Source of the DNA: JBHYGK01 sp051859045
GTDB taxonomy: Bacteria > Pseudomonadota > Gammaproteobacteria > Xanthomonadales > Xanthomonadaceae
Assembly: GCA_051859045.1 (NCBI GenBank)
Contig: JBHYGK010000006.1
Location: 1 to 64,000, forward strand
Length of the DNA: 64,000 nt
Direction: 5' to 3'
Below, piece by piece: positions 18,125 to 26,506 of the stretch. Each line of letters opens with the position of its first letter. Position 1 is the stretch's first letter. Made by a program: the position numbers and the translations under genes. The notes under the pieces were generated by a model. The model saw nothing but the letters and a program-made list of their open reading frames with translations. It ran no database searches and had not been told where the DNA came from.

Positions 18125-19324
18125 ATGACCGCTCCTGCCTCCGCCCCGCCGCCGTCGCCGACCGACGCCTCCGCCGGCCGCGACGAGGTCTCGCGCCGCT
18201 GGCAGTGGCTGGCGCTCGCGGCCCTGGTGGGCGTGGTGCTGTGGCAGCTGGCGCCGATGCTCACCCCGTTCGTGATCTCGGCCCTGCTGGCGTGGATGGG
18301 CGACCCGCTGGTCGACCGCCTCGAGGCCCGCGGGCGCTCGCGCACCACCGCGGTGGTGCTGGTGTTCGCGCTGATGACCCTGGTGCTGGCCGCGGTGCTG
18401 GTGGTGCTGCTGCCGATGCTCTACCGCCAGGTGGCGCTGCTGGTGGAGTCGCTGCCGACCTACCTCGAGTGGTTCCGCGGCACCGCGCTGCCGTGGATCG
18501 AGGCGCGCGCGCGCATCGACCTCGGCGAGTACATCGACCCCGGCTACCTGGTGGAGGCCATCAAGGGCCACTGGCAGGAGGCCGGCGGCGCCGCGGCCAC
18601 CGTGCTCGGCCACATCGGCCGCTCCGGCCTCGCCCTGATGGGCTTCGCGGCCAACGTGGTGCTGGTGCCGCTGGTGACGTTCTACTTCCTGCGCGACTGG
18701 GACCTGATGGTGGCGCGCGTGCGCGACCTGCTGCCGCGCCCGCTCGAGCCCACCGTGGCGCGGCTGGCGAAGGAGTCCGACGTGGTGCTGGGCGCCTTCC
18801 TGCGCGGCCAGCTGCTGGTGATGCTGGGCCTGGGCACGATCTACTCGCTGGGCCTGTGGGCGGTGGGCGTCGACCTGGCGCTGCTGATCGGCATGCTCGC
18901 CGGCGTGCTGAGCTTCGTGCCCTACCTCGGCACCGCGATCGGCGTGATCGCCGCGGTCATCGCCACCCTGGTGCAACACGGCGACGCCCTGCACGTGGGC
19001 CTGGTGCTGGGCGTGTTCGTGGCCGGGCAGATGATCGAGGGCTACGTGCTGACGCCCTGGCTGGTCGGCGAGCGCATCGGCCTGGGGCCGGTGGCGGTGA
19101 TCTTCGCGGTGATGGCGGGCGGCCAGCTGTTCGGCTTCCTCGGCGTGCTGATCGCGCTGCCGGTGGCCGCGGTGGTCAACGTGCTGCTGCGCTACGCCCA
19201 CGAGCGCTACACCGCCAGCCGCCTGTACGGCGCCGACGAGGGCGCGGGGCCGCCGCCCGCGGCCCCGGCGGAGGCCGCGGACGCCGGCGACGCCGCGGCG
19301 CCGCCCGCCCCGCCGTCGGCCTGA
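18125..19324 (+). CDS. AI-2E family transporter (PerM-like permease)
   Basis: Inner-membrane protein of 399 aa with about eight membrane helices: two close to the N terminus (about 35-95), one around 170-195, and a cluster from about 235 to 355. Family motifs include TPFVISALLAWMGDPLVDRLE, PLVTFYFLRDWDL, and the LSFVPYLGTAIG and GYVLTPWLVGERIGLGPVAVIFAVMAGGQLFG segments. Substrates of this family are poorly defined; some export quorum signals, others act in Na+/H+ exchange. It sits between DUF2066 and hda, 9 bases before the latter. Confidence 0.92.
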   Translation: MTAPASAPPPSPTDASAGRDEVSRRWQWLALAALVGVVLWQLAPMLTPFVISALLAWMGDPLVDRLEARGRSRTTAVVLVFALMTLVLAAVLVVLLPMLYRQVALLVESLPTYLEWFRGTALPWIEARARIDLGEYIDPGYLVEAIKGHWQEAGGAAATVLGHIGRSGLALMGFAANVVLVPLVTFYFLRDWDLMVARVRDLLPRPLEPTVARLAKESDVVLGAFLRGQLLVMLGLGTIYSLGLWAVGVDLALLIGMLAGVLSFVPYLGTAIGVIAAVIATLVQHGDALHVGLVLGVFVAGQMIEGYVLTPWLVGERIGLGPVAVIFAVMAGGQLFGFLGVLIALPVAAVVNVLLRYAHERYTASRLYGADEGAGPPPAAPAEAADAGDAAAPPAPPSA

Positions 19325-19333
19325 GAGGCGCCG

Positions 19334-20035
19334 ATGAGCGCCCAGCTCCCGCTGGCCCTGCGCTTCCCGCCCGACCAGCGCTTCGAGGCCTTCCTCGGCG
19401 CGCCGGAGGGCATGCTCGCGCTGCTGGCCGCGGTGGCCCGCGGCGAGCGCGCCGACTGGCTGCTGCTCAGCGGCCCGGCCGGCTCCGGCAAGAGCCACCT
19501 GCTGATGGCCGCCTGCGCCGAGGCCCACGCGGCCGGGCGTCGCGCGGCCTACCTGCCGATGGCCAGCGCGCGCGGCCGCTGCGAGGACGCGCTGGCCGCG
19601 CTCGAGGGCGCCGACCTGGTCTGCCTCGACGGCCTCGAGCACGTGGCCGGCGTCCGCGAGGACGAAGTCGCACTGTTCCACTTCCATAACCGCGCGCGGA
19701 CCATGGGCGCGGCGGTGCTGTACGCGGCCGACGCGCCGCCCGACGCGCTGGGCCTCGGCCTGCCCGACCTGCGCTCGCGGCTCGGCCAATGCACCCGGCT
19801 GCCGCTGCAGCCGCTCGACGACGAGGGCCGCCGCGCCGTGCTGCGCGCGCGCGCGCAGCGCCGCGGCCTGGTGCTCGACGAGGCCGTGCTCGACTACCTG
19901 TTCCGGCGGGTGGGCCGCGACCTGGCCGGGCTGACCCGGCTGCTGGAGCGCCTGGACCGCGAGAGCCTGGCCGCGCAGCGGCGCCTGACGGTGCCCTTCC
20001 TGCGCGGCGTGCTCGGCGACGACGCGGCCGCCTGA
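19334..20035 (+). CDS. hda: DnaA regulatory inactivator Hda
   Basis: DnaA-like AAA+ protein, 233 aa, lacking DnaA's N-terminal and DNA-binding domains. Residues 4-9 (QLPLAL) form a clamp-binding motif close to the one E. coli Hda uses to bind the DNA polymerase beta clamp. Walker A is GPAGSGKS (47-54), Walker B LVCLDGLEHV, and sensor I/II regions are recognisable. In E. coli Hda with the clamp triggers ATP hydrolysis on DnaA to prevent re-initiation. It is the last gene of the DUF2066-AI-2E-hda run. Confidence 0.93.
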   Translation: MSAQLPLALRFPPDQRFEAFLGAPEGMLALLAAVARGERADWLLLSGPAGSGKSHLLMAACAEAHAAGRRAAYLPMASARGRCEDALAALEGADLVCLDGLEHVAGVREDEVALFHFHNRARTMGAAVLYAADAPPDALGLGLPDLRSRLGQCTRLPLQPLDDEGRRAVLRARAQRRGLVLDEAVLDYLFRRVGRDLAGLTRLLERLDRESLAAQRRLTVPFLRGVLGDDAAA

Positions 20036-20065
20036 GGCGGCCGCGCGCCGGGGGCGGCGGCCTCA
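20033..20065. repeat. Stop-straddling inverted repeat, hda / AIM24 gene
   Basis: TGAGGC (20033-20038) and GCCTCA (20060-20065) pair across the 27-base gap and include the stop codons of both convergent genes. It belongs to a recurring pattern described in the findings. Confidence 0.5.
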
Positions 20066-20758
20066 GCCAGCCGCGGCCGCGTAGGCCACTTCCTCGTAGG
20101 GCTGCACCACCACCCAGCCGTCGCCCTCGAACTTCATCTGCACGCTCTCGCCCGAGGCGCGGCCGAGGAAGGTGCCGATCGAGATGTCGGTCTTGAAGTC
20201 CGGGGTCAGCGAGCCCGACCAGGCCACGGTGGCGTTGGGGTCGGTGTAGAGCGGCTGGCCCGGGCGCACGCGCAGCGTCAGCGGGTCGAAGTGCGAGGTG
20301 ATCGCCACCAGGCCGTGGCCGGAGAGGCGGATGTTGAACAGGCCGCCGGCCATCATGCCGGCCACGCGGCGCATCAGCGTGATGCGCTGCTCGAGGCCTT
20401 CCTCGAAGGCCAGCACGTCGTTGCCGTTGACGAAGATCGACTCGCCGGCGAGGCGCAGCAGGGTGACCTTCTTGCCGCCGTCGGCGAAGTACACGCGGCC
20501 GCGGCCCTCGGCCTTCATCAGCTTCAGGCCCTCGCCGCTGACGGCCTTCTTGAGCAGGTTGCCGAGGCCCTGCTCGAGGATGCCCTCGCGCTTGAAGCCG
20601 ACCTGGCCGTGGTAGGCCACCATCGCGCCGGCCTTGGACCAGACCCGGCCGTCGAGCTTCACCTCGAGCATGTACGGGCTCTCGAGCTCGAAGGCCTCGG
20701 TGCTGGCGTCGCGCTCGGCGGTGGCGGCGAGGAAATCGTTGACGGACTTGATGGCCAT
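20063..20758 (-). CDS. AIM24 family protein (DUF124)
   Basis: 231 aa with the AIM24 beta-solenoid fold: LEVKLDGRVWSKAGAMVAYHGQVGFKREG, a GRVYFADGGKKVTLLRL strand, ESIFVNGNDVLAFE and HFDPLTLRVRPGQPLYTDPNATVAWSG. There is no signal peptide. The family is named after a yeast mitochondrial protein; the bacterial members have no settled function and often lie near membrane-protein genes. It follows xanB by 37 bases on the same strand, without an evident link to it. Confidence 0.9.
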   Translation of the reverse strand: MAIKSVNDFLAATAERDASTEAFELESPYMLEVKLDGRVWSKAGAMVAYHGQVGFKREGILEQGLGNLLKKAVSGEGLKLMKAEGRGRVYFADGGKKVTLLRLAGESIFVNGNDVLAFEEGLEQRITLMRRVAGMMAGGLFNIRLSGHGLVAITSHFDPLTLRVRPGQPLYTDPNATVAWSGSLTPDFKTDISIGTFLGRASGESVQMKFEGDGWVVVQPYEEVAYAAAAG

Positions 20759-20795
20759 GCGGTGGGGCTCCGGTGCGGTGGGTGGGATGGCGTGC

Positions 20796-22214
20796 TCAGG
20801 CCTGGCGGCCGTAGACGTCCTCGAAGCGGACGATGTCGTCCTCGCCGAGGTAGCTGCCGGACTGCACCTCGATCAGCTCGAGCGGCACCTTGCCGGGGTT
20901 CTCGAGCCGGTGCTTCACGCCCAGCGGGATGTAGGTGGACTGGTTCTCGCACAGCAGCAGCACCTCGTCGCCGCGGGTCACCTTGGCGGTGCCGCTGACC
21001 ACGATCCAGTGCTCGGCGCGGTGGTGGTGCATCTGCAGGCTCAGCGTGCCGCCGGGCTTGACCGTGATGCGCTTGACCTGGAAGCGCTCGCCGGTGTCGA
21101 TGGAGTCGTAGGCGCCCCAGGGCCGGTAGACCTTGCGGTGCAGGTTGCTCTCGGGGCGGCCGGAGGCCTTCAGGCGCGCGACCACCTCCTTGACCTCCTG
21201 CACGCGGTCCTTGGCCGCGACGAGGGTGGCGTCCGGGGTCTCGACGACGACCACGCCCTCCAGCCCGATCATCGCCACCAGGCGCTCGCTCCAGGCGTAG
21301 GTGTCGCGGCAGTCGAGCGCGATCACGTCGCCGTGGTGGGCGTTGCCGGCGGCGTCGCGCTCGGCGATGTCCCACAGCGCGCTCCACGCGCCGACGTCGC
21401 TCCAGCCCACGTCGATCGGCAGCACCTGGGCGTCGCGGGTGTGCTCCATCACCGCGTAGTCGATCGAGTCGGCCGGGCAGGCCTCGAAGGCGGCGCGGGC
21501 GAGGCGCACGAAGTCGCTGTCGCGCTTCGCGCCGGCCAGCGCGGCGCGGCAGGCGGCCAGCATCGCCGGCTGCAGGCGCTCGAGCTCGGCCACCACCCGC
21601 GAGGCGAGGAACAGGAACATGCCGGAGTTCCAGGCGTGCCCGCCGGCGGCGAGCATCGCCTCGGCGCGCGCGCGGTCGGGCTTCTCGACGAAGCGCTCGA
21701 CGGGGCGCAGGCCGGGGCCGGCGGGGTAGGCGATCCAGCCGTAGCCGGTGGCCGGGTGGGTGGGCTGGATCCCGAAGGTGACCAGGGCGCCGGCCTCGGC
21801 GCCGGCGCGCGCGGCGGCGACCGCGGCGCGGAAGCCGGCGGGATCGGCGATGGCGTGGTCGCTGGGCAGCACCAGCAGCAGCGGGTCGCCGCCGTCGGCC
21901 AGCGCCTGCAGCGCGGCCACCGCGATCGCCGGCGCGGTGTTGCGGCCGACCGGCTCGAGCAGGATGGCGGCGGGGGCGGCGTCGACCTGGCGCAGCTGCT
22001 CGGCGGCCAGGAAGCGGTGCTCCTCGTTGGCCACCACCAGCGGCGCGCGCTCGGCCAGCGCGGCCACCCGGGTCCAGGTGTCCTGCAGCAGGCTGCGCTC
22101 GCCCACCAGCGGCAGGAACTGCTTGGGGTAGGCCTCGCGCGACAGCGGCCAGAGGCGGGTTCCGGCGCCGCCGGACAGCAGCACGGGCAGCAGGGGATGG
22201 GCGGCAGGCGTCAT
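20796..22214 (-). CDS. xanB: Mannose-1-phosphate guanylyltransferase / mannose-6-phosphate isomerase (XanB/AlgA type)
   Basis: Bifunctional enzyme making GDP-mannose for LPS and exopolysaccharide, 472 aa. The N-terminal nucleotidyltransferase (about 1-290) shows LLSGGAGTRLWPLSREAYPKQFLPL and FVEKPD; the C-terminal type II phosphomannose isomerase is a cupin (about 345-465: YRPWGAYDSIDTGERFQVKRI, HHHRAEHWIVVSGTAKV, STYIPLGVKHRLENPG) with the metal-binding His residues present. It is divergent from amgK. A separate phosphomannomutase (xanA) is expected elsewhere. Confidence 0.96.
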   Translation of the reverse strand: MTPAAHPLLPVLLSGGAGTRLWPLSREAYPKQFLPLVGERSLLQDTWTRVAALAERAPLVVANEEHRFLAAEQLRQVDAAPAAILLEPVGRNTAPAIAVAALQALADGGDPLLLVLPSDHAIADPAGFRAAVAAARAGAEAGALVTFGIQPTHPATGYGWIAYPAGPGLRPVERFVEKPDRARAEAMLAAGGHAWNSGMFLFLASRVVAELERLQPAMLAACRAALAGAKRDSDFVRLARAAFEACPADSIDYAVMEHTRDAQVLPIDVGWSDVGAWSALWDIAERDAAGNAHHGDVIALDCRDTYAWSERLVAMIGLEGVVVVETPDATLVAAKDRVQEVKEVVARLKASGRPESNLHRKVYRPWGAYDSIDTGERFQVKRITVKPGGTLSLQMHHHRAEHWIVVSGTAKVTRGDEVLLLCENQSTYIPLGVKHRLENPGKVPLELIEVQSGSYLGEDDIVRFEDVYGRQA

Positions 22215-22260
22215 CGCGGGCTCTCGGTGCGGGCGGCTGGGCCCGCGGGGCCCCGGAGTT

Positions 22261-22266
22261 TACCCT
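22261..22266 (+). promoter_or_regulatory. Possible -10 element for amgK
   Basis: TACCCT followed by GTGC, 39 bases before the amgK ATG. The same TACCCTGNGC string occurs upstream of rfbB. No -35 seen. Confidence 0.35.
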
Positions 22267-22305
22267 GTGCCCCCCGCCGCACGCCCCACACGAGCCCCGC
22301 CGCGC

Positions 22306-23394
22306 ATGACCGCCCCCGCCACCCCGCCCGCCGCCTCCGCCTTCGCCGCGCCGCCGCACCTCTCCGCCGAGCGCGCCGCGGCCGGCCACGCCTTCGTGCG
22401 GGCCGCGCTCGACGAGCACGTCGACCTCGAGCGCGCCAGCACCGACGCGGGCTTCCGCAGCTACTGGCGCGCCCGCCGCGCGGACGGCGGCAGCGTGATC
22501 CTGATGGACGCCCCGCCGGGGCTGGAGGAGGTCGGTCCCTGGCTGGACGTCCGCGCCCACCTCGAGCGCCACGGCGTGCGCGTGCCGCGGGTGCTGGCCG
22601 AGGACCGCCCCGCCGGCTTCCTGCTGCTGGAGGACCTCGGCCGCGACACCCTGCTGCACGTGCTGCCCGCCGAGGGCGTCGACGACGCCGCGGCCGACGC
22701 GTGGATGGACCGCGCGATCGACCAGCTGCTGCGCCTCCAGGCCGCGCCGCCGCCGGCCGGCCTGCCGCGCTACGACGAGGACCTGCTGCTGCGCGAGCTG
22801 CGCCTGTTCGACGCGTGGTTCCTCGAGCGCGAGCTGGGCATCGCGCTGGACTGCGCGCTCGACGACCGCCTGGCCCTGGCCTACCGCCGGCTCATCGACG
22901 CCGCGCTGGCCCAGCCGCAGGTGCTGGTGCACCGCGACTTCATGCCGCGCAACCTGATGCCGCTGGCGGCGGAGGGCGGCGGGCTCGCGGTGCTGGACTT
23001 CCAGGACGCGGTGGTCGGGCCGATCGCCTACGACCCGCTGAGCCTGGTCAAGGACGCCTTCCACGGCTGGAGCGACGCCCGCGCGCGCGCCTGGCTCGCG
23101 CGCTACCACCAGCGCGCCGCGGCCGCCGGCCTGCCGGTGCCGGCGCTGGAGCGCTTCCTGTGGGACGCCGACCTGATCGGGATCCAGCGCCACCTGAAGG
23201 TGCTGGGCATCTTCGCGCGCCTGAAGCACCGCGACGGCAAGGACCGCTACATCGCCGACGCCGCGCGCTTCCTGGGCTACCTCGAGGACGTGCTGCCGCG
23301 CCATCCCGCGCTGGCCGACCTGGCCTGGGTGCTGCGCGAGCGGGTGCGGCCGGTGTTCGATGCGCGCGCCGCCGCCGCCGCGGCCGGCGCCTGA
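22306..23394 (+). CDS. amgK: N-acetylmuramate/N-acetylglucosamine kinase AmgK
   Basis: Anomeric sugar kinase that phosphorylates C1 of MurNAc or GlcNAc in peptidoglycan recycling. 362 aa from the ATG at 22306; a GTG at 22267 is possible but adds a Pro/Arg-rich tail. It is an aminoglycoside-phosphotransferase-fold protein with catalytic loop VLVHRDFMPRNLM and Mg2+ motif VLDFQDAVVGPIAYD. The next gene, murU, uses the product, and the pair as a whole is what makes the call firm; alone it could only be called a phosphotransferase. Confidence 0.93.
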   Translation: MTAPATPPAASAFAAPPHLSAERAAAGHAFVRAALDEHVDLERASTDAGFRSYWRARRADGGSVILMDAPPGLEEVGPWLDVRAHLERHGVRVPRVLAEDRPAGFLLLEDLGRDTLLHVLPAEGVDDAAADAWMDRAIDQLLRLQAAPPPAGLPRYDEDLLLRELRLFDAWFLERELGIALDCALDDRLALAYRRLIDAALAQPQVLVHRDFMPRNLMPLAAEGGGLAVLDFQDAVVGPIAYDPLSLVKDAFHGWSDARARAWLARYHQRAAAAGLPVPALERFLWDADLIGIQRHLKVLGIFARLKHRDGKDRYIADAARFLGYLEDVLPRHPALADLAWVLRERVRPVFDARAAAAAAGA

Positions 23395-23404
23395 GGCCGC
23401 GCGG

Positions 23405-24118
23405 ATGAAGGCCCTGCTGCTGTGCGCGGGCAAGGGCGAGCGGATGCGCCCGCTGACGCTGCACACGCCCAAGCCCCTGCTCGAGGCCGGCGGCCAGCCG
23501 CTGGCGGCCTGGCACCTCGCCCGGCTCGCCGCGCGCGGCGTGCGCGAGGTGGCGATCAACACCAGCTGGCTGGGCGATCGCTTCGCGCCGGCGCTGGGCG
23601 ACGGCGCGCGCTGGGGGCTGCGGATCCACTACCTCGACGAGGGCCCGGAGCCGCTGGAGACCGGCGGCGCGCTGCTCAACGCGCGGGCCTGGCTGGGCGA
23701 GGCGCCGTTCCTGGCGATCAACGGCGACGTCTGGTGCGACCTCGACCTGGGCACGCTGCCCGACGCGCCTGCGGGCCTCGCCCACCTCGTGCTGGTCGAC
23801 AACCCGCCGCAGCATCCGGGCGGGGATTTCCACCTGCACGCCGAGGGCCGGGTGTCGAGCGACGATCCCGCCGGCACGCGGCTGACCTTCAGCGGGATCG
23901 GCGTCTACCGCGCCGCGCTGCTGGACGGCTGGCGCGAGGTGGTCGGCGGCGCGCCGGGCGCGGACGCGACGCCGCCGCGCTTCAAGCTCGCGCCGCTGCT
24001 GCGCGCGGCGATGGGCCGTGGGGCGGTGCATGGGCAGCACCACGCCGGCGACTGGGCCGACATCGGCACGCCGGAGCGCCTGGCGGCGCTCGACGCGCGG
24101 CTGCGCGCGACGGGCTGA
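23405..24118 (+). CDS. murU: N-acetylmuramate 1-phosphate uridylyltransferase MurU
   Basis: Nucleotidyltransferase, 237 aa, forming UDP-MurNAc from MurNAc-1-phosphate, which bypasses the fosfomycin-sensitive MurA step. The NTP-binding motif is LLCAGKGERMRPLT, followed by TPKPLLEAGGQPL, INTSWLGD, ETGGALLNA, INGDVWCDL and DWADIGTPERL. It starts 10 bases after amgK. Its 3' end carries a 14-base tandem duplication (24107-24133) that repeats the stop codon region. Confidence 0.93.
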   Translation: MKALLLCAGKGERMRPLTLHTPKPLLEAGGQPLAAWHLARLAARGVREVAINTSWLGDRFAPALGDGARWGLRIHYLDEGPEPLETGGALLNARAWLGEAPFLAINGDVWCDLDLGTLPDAPAGLAHLVLVDNPPQHPGGDFHLHAEGRVSSDDPAGTRLTFSGIGVYRAALLDGWREVVGGAPGADATPPRFKLAPLLRAAMGRGAVHGQHHAGDWADIGTPERLAALDARLRATG

Positions 24119-24133
24119 GCGCGACGGGCTGAG
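24107..24133. repeat. 14-base tandem duplication over the murU stop codon
   Basis: GCGACGGGCTGAG occurs at 24107-24119 and again at 24121-24133. The first copy holds the murU stop codon; the second lies in the gap before the convergent chemoreceptor gene. A recent slip during replication is the simplest source. Confidence 0.85.
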
Positions 24134-24144
24134 TCCGCGCGGCC

Positions 24145-26283
24145 TCAGGCCGCGACGCGCAGCCGGCGCGGCGCGCGCGCCGGGGTCGCGTCGAGGCGGA
24201 ACACCGCCACCGCCCCCACCAGCGCCTCGGCCTGCTCCTCGAGCGAGCGGGCGGCCGCCGAGGCCTCCTCGACCAGGGCCGCGTTCTGCTGGGTCACCTG
24301 GTCCATCTGGCTGACCGTCGTGGCGACCTGGCCCAGGCCGGTGGCCTGCTCCTCGGTCGCGGCGGCGATCTCGGCCATGAAGGCGTCGAGCCGGCGCACG
24401 TCGTCGACCAGCCCGCCGATGGTGCCGCCGGCGTCGTCGACCTGGGCGCTGCCGTCGGCCACCGCGGCCATCGAGGTGGCGATCAGCGCGCGGATCTCGC
24501 GCGAGGCGTCGCCCGAGCGCTGCGCCAGCGCGCGCACCTCGCCGGCGACGACCGCGAAGCCGCGGCCCTGCTCGCCGGCGCGCGCGGCCTCGACCGCGGC
24601 GTTGAGCGCGAGCAGGTTGGTCTGGAACGCGATGCCGTCGATGACGGTGACGATCTCGCCGATCCGCTTCGCGCTGGCCTCGATGGCCTGCATGGTGCCG
24701 GTGAGGCGGTCGAGCTTGTGGCCGGCGTCGCCGGCGACGCCGGCGGTGCGGTGCGAGAGCGTGCGCGCCTCGCGGGTCGCGTGGGCGTTGGCGGCCACGG
24801 TGGAGTTGAGCTCCTCCATCGCCGCGGCGGTCTCCTCGAGCTGGGCGGCCTGCTGCTCGGTGCGCGCGCTGAGCTCGGTGCTGCCGGCCGAGACCTCCGC
24901 GGCCGCGGCGTTGATCAGGCGGCTCGAGCCCTGGATGCCGCCGACGATCCCGGCCAGGCGCTCGGCGGTGAGGTTGGCCGAGGCCTGGATCTCCCCGAAC
25001 ACGCCGCGGGCGTCGCCCTCGAGGCGCTGGGTGAGGTCGCCGTCGGCCAGCGCCGCCATCATCCGGCCGATCGCGGCCACGCTGGCGTCGACCGAGGCGA
25101 TCAGGCTGTTGGCGCTGTGGCCGATGGCCTTCGCGAAGCCGCGCGCGGCGTCGGTGTCGACCCGGCCGGAGAGGTCGCCGTTGGCGGCGGCGTCCATGAC
25201 CTGGCGGAAGCCCGCGAGCATCGCGTCGTTGGCCTTCAGGGTCTGGCCCGCGCTGGCGAGCATCTCGCTCCACACGCCCTCGGCCTTGAGGTGGCGGCCG
25301 TCCCAGCGCTCGAAGGGCTTGCCGTCGGCCATCGCCACGACCGCCGAGGCCACCGCGGCGCCGGCCGCCTCGGCCTGGGCGAAGGACTGGTTGAGGTCGC
25401 CGGCGAAGGCGGCCATCTCGCCGCGGTATTCGCCGTGCATGCGCTGGCCGAAGCGGCCGGCGGCGAACGCCGAGGCGGTGCGCCGCGCCTCGCCGAACAG
25501 GCCCTGCAGGGTCTCCAGCGTGCGGTCGAGGTCGCGGCTGGCGCGGGCGATCTCGTCGCCGCCGGCGGCGTTCGCGCGGTGCTCGAAGCGGCCCTCGCGC
25601 GCGGCCTCCAGCGCGCGCTGCATGCGCCGGGTGCTGGAGAGGATGGCGACGATGATGCGCCGGACCAGCCAGCCCCCGGCGAGCAGGATCGCCAGCACCA
25701 CGCCGGCGTCGACCGCGAGGTTGCGCCGGTAGGCGGCCTGGATGGCCAGGTATTCCTCCTCGGCGACCACCAGCTGCACCTCGACGAGCGCGGCGAGGGT
25801 GGTCGAGATCGGGTCGATCGCGGGGTACAGGCGGTCGCGGGTGAACGCGGCCAGCCCGGTGGCGTCGCGGGCCACGAGCAGCGCGCGCAGGTCGGCGACC
25901 GCGGCGTCGGCGACCTCCAGCTGCGGGGCCAGCTCGACCAGCAGTTCCTCCTCGCGCGGCACCAGCACGGTGGCGCGGTAGGCGGCCAGGCGCTCGTGCA
26001 CCAGCGCGTTGGCCGCGTCGACGTCGCGCACGGCCTGCTCCCAGCCGATCGCGCCGTCGCGGGTCTTGTGGGCGAGGTCGACGATGCTCACGGCGTAGGC
26101 GTCGGCGATGGCCTTGATGTCGCGCAGCGGCACCACGCGGTCGGCGTACAGGCTCTGCGCGCGGCGGCTGGCGTCGTGCATGCCGAACAGGCCGAGGCCG
26201 GCGACCAGCAGGGTCGCCGCGAGCGCGAGGCCGGCGAGCAGCAGCAGGCGGGCGCGGAGGGAGCCGGAGAGCAGTCGGGGCAT
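24145..26283 (-). CDS. Methyl-accepting chemotaxis protein
   Basis: Inner-membrane chemoreceptor, 712 aa. Two membrane helices (about 10-34 and 190-212) bracket a periplasmic four-helix-bundle sensor (4HB_MCP type, about 35-190). A long HAMP-containing linker with several HAMP-like repeats (about 212-440) follows. The signalling hairpin tip is the highly conserved stretch from VIDGIAFQTNLLALNAAVEA to GRGFAVVAGEVRALAQRS (about 540-590). No CheR-docking pentapeptide is seen at the C terminus. The ligand is unknown. No che or flagellar genes are nearby. Confidence 0.95.
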   Translation of the reverse strand: MPRLLSGSLRARLLLLAGLALAATLLVAGLGLFGMHDASRRAQSLYADRVVPLRDIKAIADAYAVSIVDLAHKTRDGAIGWEQAVRDVDAANALVHERLAAYRATVLVPREEELLVELAPQLEVADAAVADLRALLVARDATGLAAFTRDRLYPAIDPISTTLAALVEVQLVVAEEEYLAIQAAYRRNLAVDAGVVLAILLAGGWLVRRIIVAILSSTRRMQRALEAAREGRFEHRANAAGGDEIARASRDLDRTLETLQGLFGEARRTASAFAAGRFGQRMHGEYRGEMAAFAGDLNQSFAQAEAAGAAVASAVVAMADGKPFERWDGRHLKAEGVWSEMLASAGQTLKANDAMLAGFRQVMDAAANGDLSGRVDTDAARGFAKAIGHSANSLIASVDASVAAIGRMMAALADGDLTQRLEGDARGVFGEIQASANLTAERLAGIVGGIQGSSRLINAAAAEVSAGSTELSARTEQQAAQLEETAAAMEELNSTVAANAHATREARTLSHRTAGVAGDAGHKLDRLTGTMQAIEASAKRIGEIVTVIDGIAFQTNLLALNAAVEAARAGEQGRGFAVVAGEVRALAQRSGDASREIRALIATSMAAVADGSAQVDDAGGTIGGLVDDVRRLDAFMAEIAAATEEQATGLGQVATTVSQMDQVTQQNAALVEEASAAARSLEEQAEALVGAVAVFRLDATPARAPRRLRVAA

Positions 26284-26365
26284 GGCGGTGGCCTCGGAGG
26301 GATGCCGGCATGGTTCCCGCGCCGCGCGCGCGCCGCCAGCGCGCGATGCGCGTTCTGCCGGCGGC

Positions 26366-26380
26366 CGTAGCGGGGCTACG
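26366..26380. repeat. Short inverted repeat upstream of the chemoreceptor gene
   Basis: CGTAGC GGG GCTACG, 6-bp perfect arms, lying 83 bases before the chemoreceptor ATG. It could be an operator or a small hairpin; nothing else identifies it. Confidence 0.45.
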
Positions 26381-26429
26381 CGATCCCTTTACGCCCGCCC
26401 CGGCGTCGAGGCCCCGGACCCCGGACAGG

Positions 26430-26457
26430 ACGACGCCCCGGCAGGCCGGGGCGTCGT
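26430..26457. repeat. Strong hairpin between M16 peptidase and chemoreceptor genes
   Basis: Perfect 12-bp stem ACGACGCCCCGG / CCGGGGCGTCGT with a 4-base loop, 50 bases downstream of the M16 stop codon on the minus strand. There is no U-tract, so it is a terminator-like or mRNA-protecting hairpin rather than a classical terminator. Confidence 0.6.
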
Positions 26458-26506
26458 GGTCTCGCCGGGCGGCCCGGGCGGGCCGCCTGGCGCGGGTGCC
26501 GCGGGC

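Noticed and set aside
15124..18348. Very long open frame on the minus strand (over 1000 codons) over purM and DUF2066
   Set aside because: Only its last 219 codons (purN) resemble a protein family; the rest is antisense to purM/DUF2066-region genes and Arg/Gly/Ala/His-rich, a normal effect of extreme GC content.
20634..23408. Plus-strand open frame of 924 codons over xanB and amgK
   Set aside because: It is antisense to xanB and out of frame with amgK; no recognisable domain.
26354..26396. Possible sigma-28 promoter (TAAAG ... CCGCTAC) before the chemoreceptor gene
   Set aside because: The -10 match is weak and the spacing is off from the usual 15 bases.
26430..26457. Rho-independent terminator after the M16 gene
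   Set aside because: The stem is strong but no U-tract follows on either strand, so it is listed as a hairpin only.
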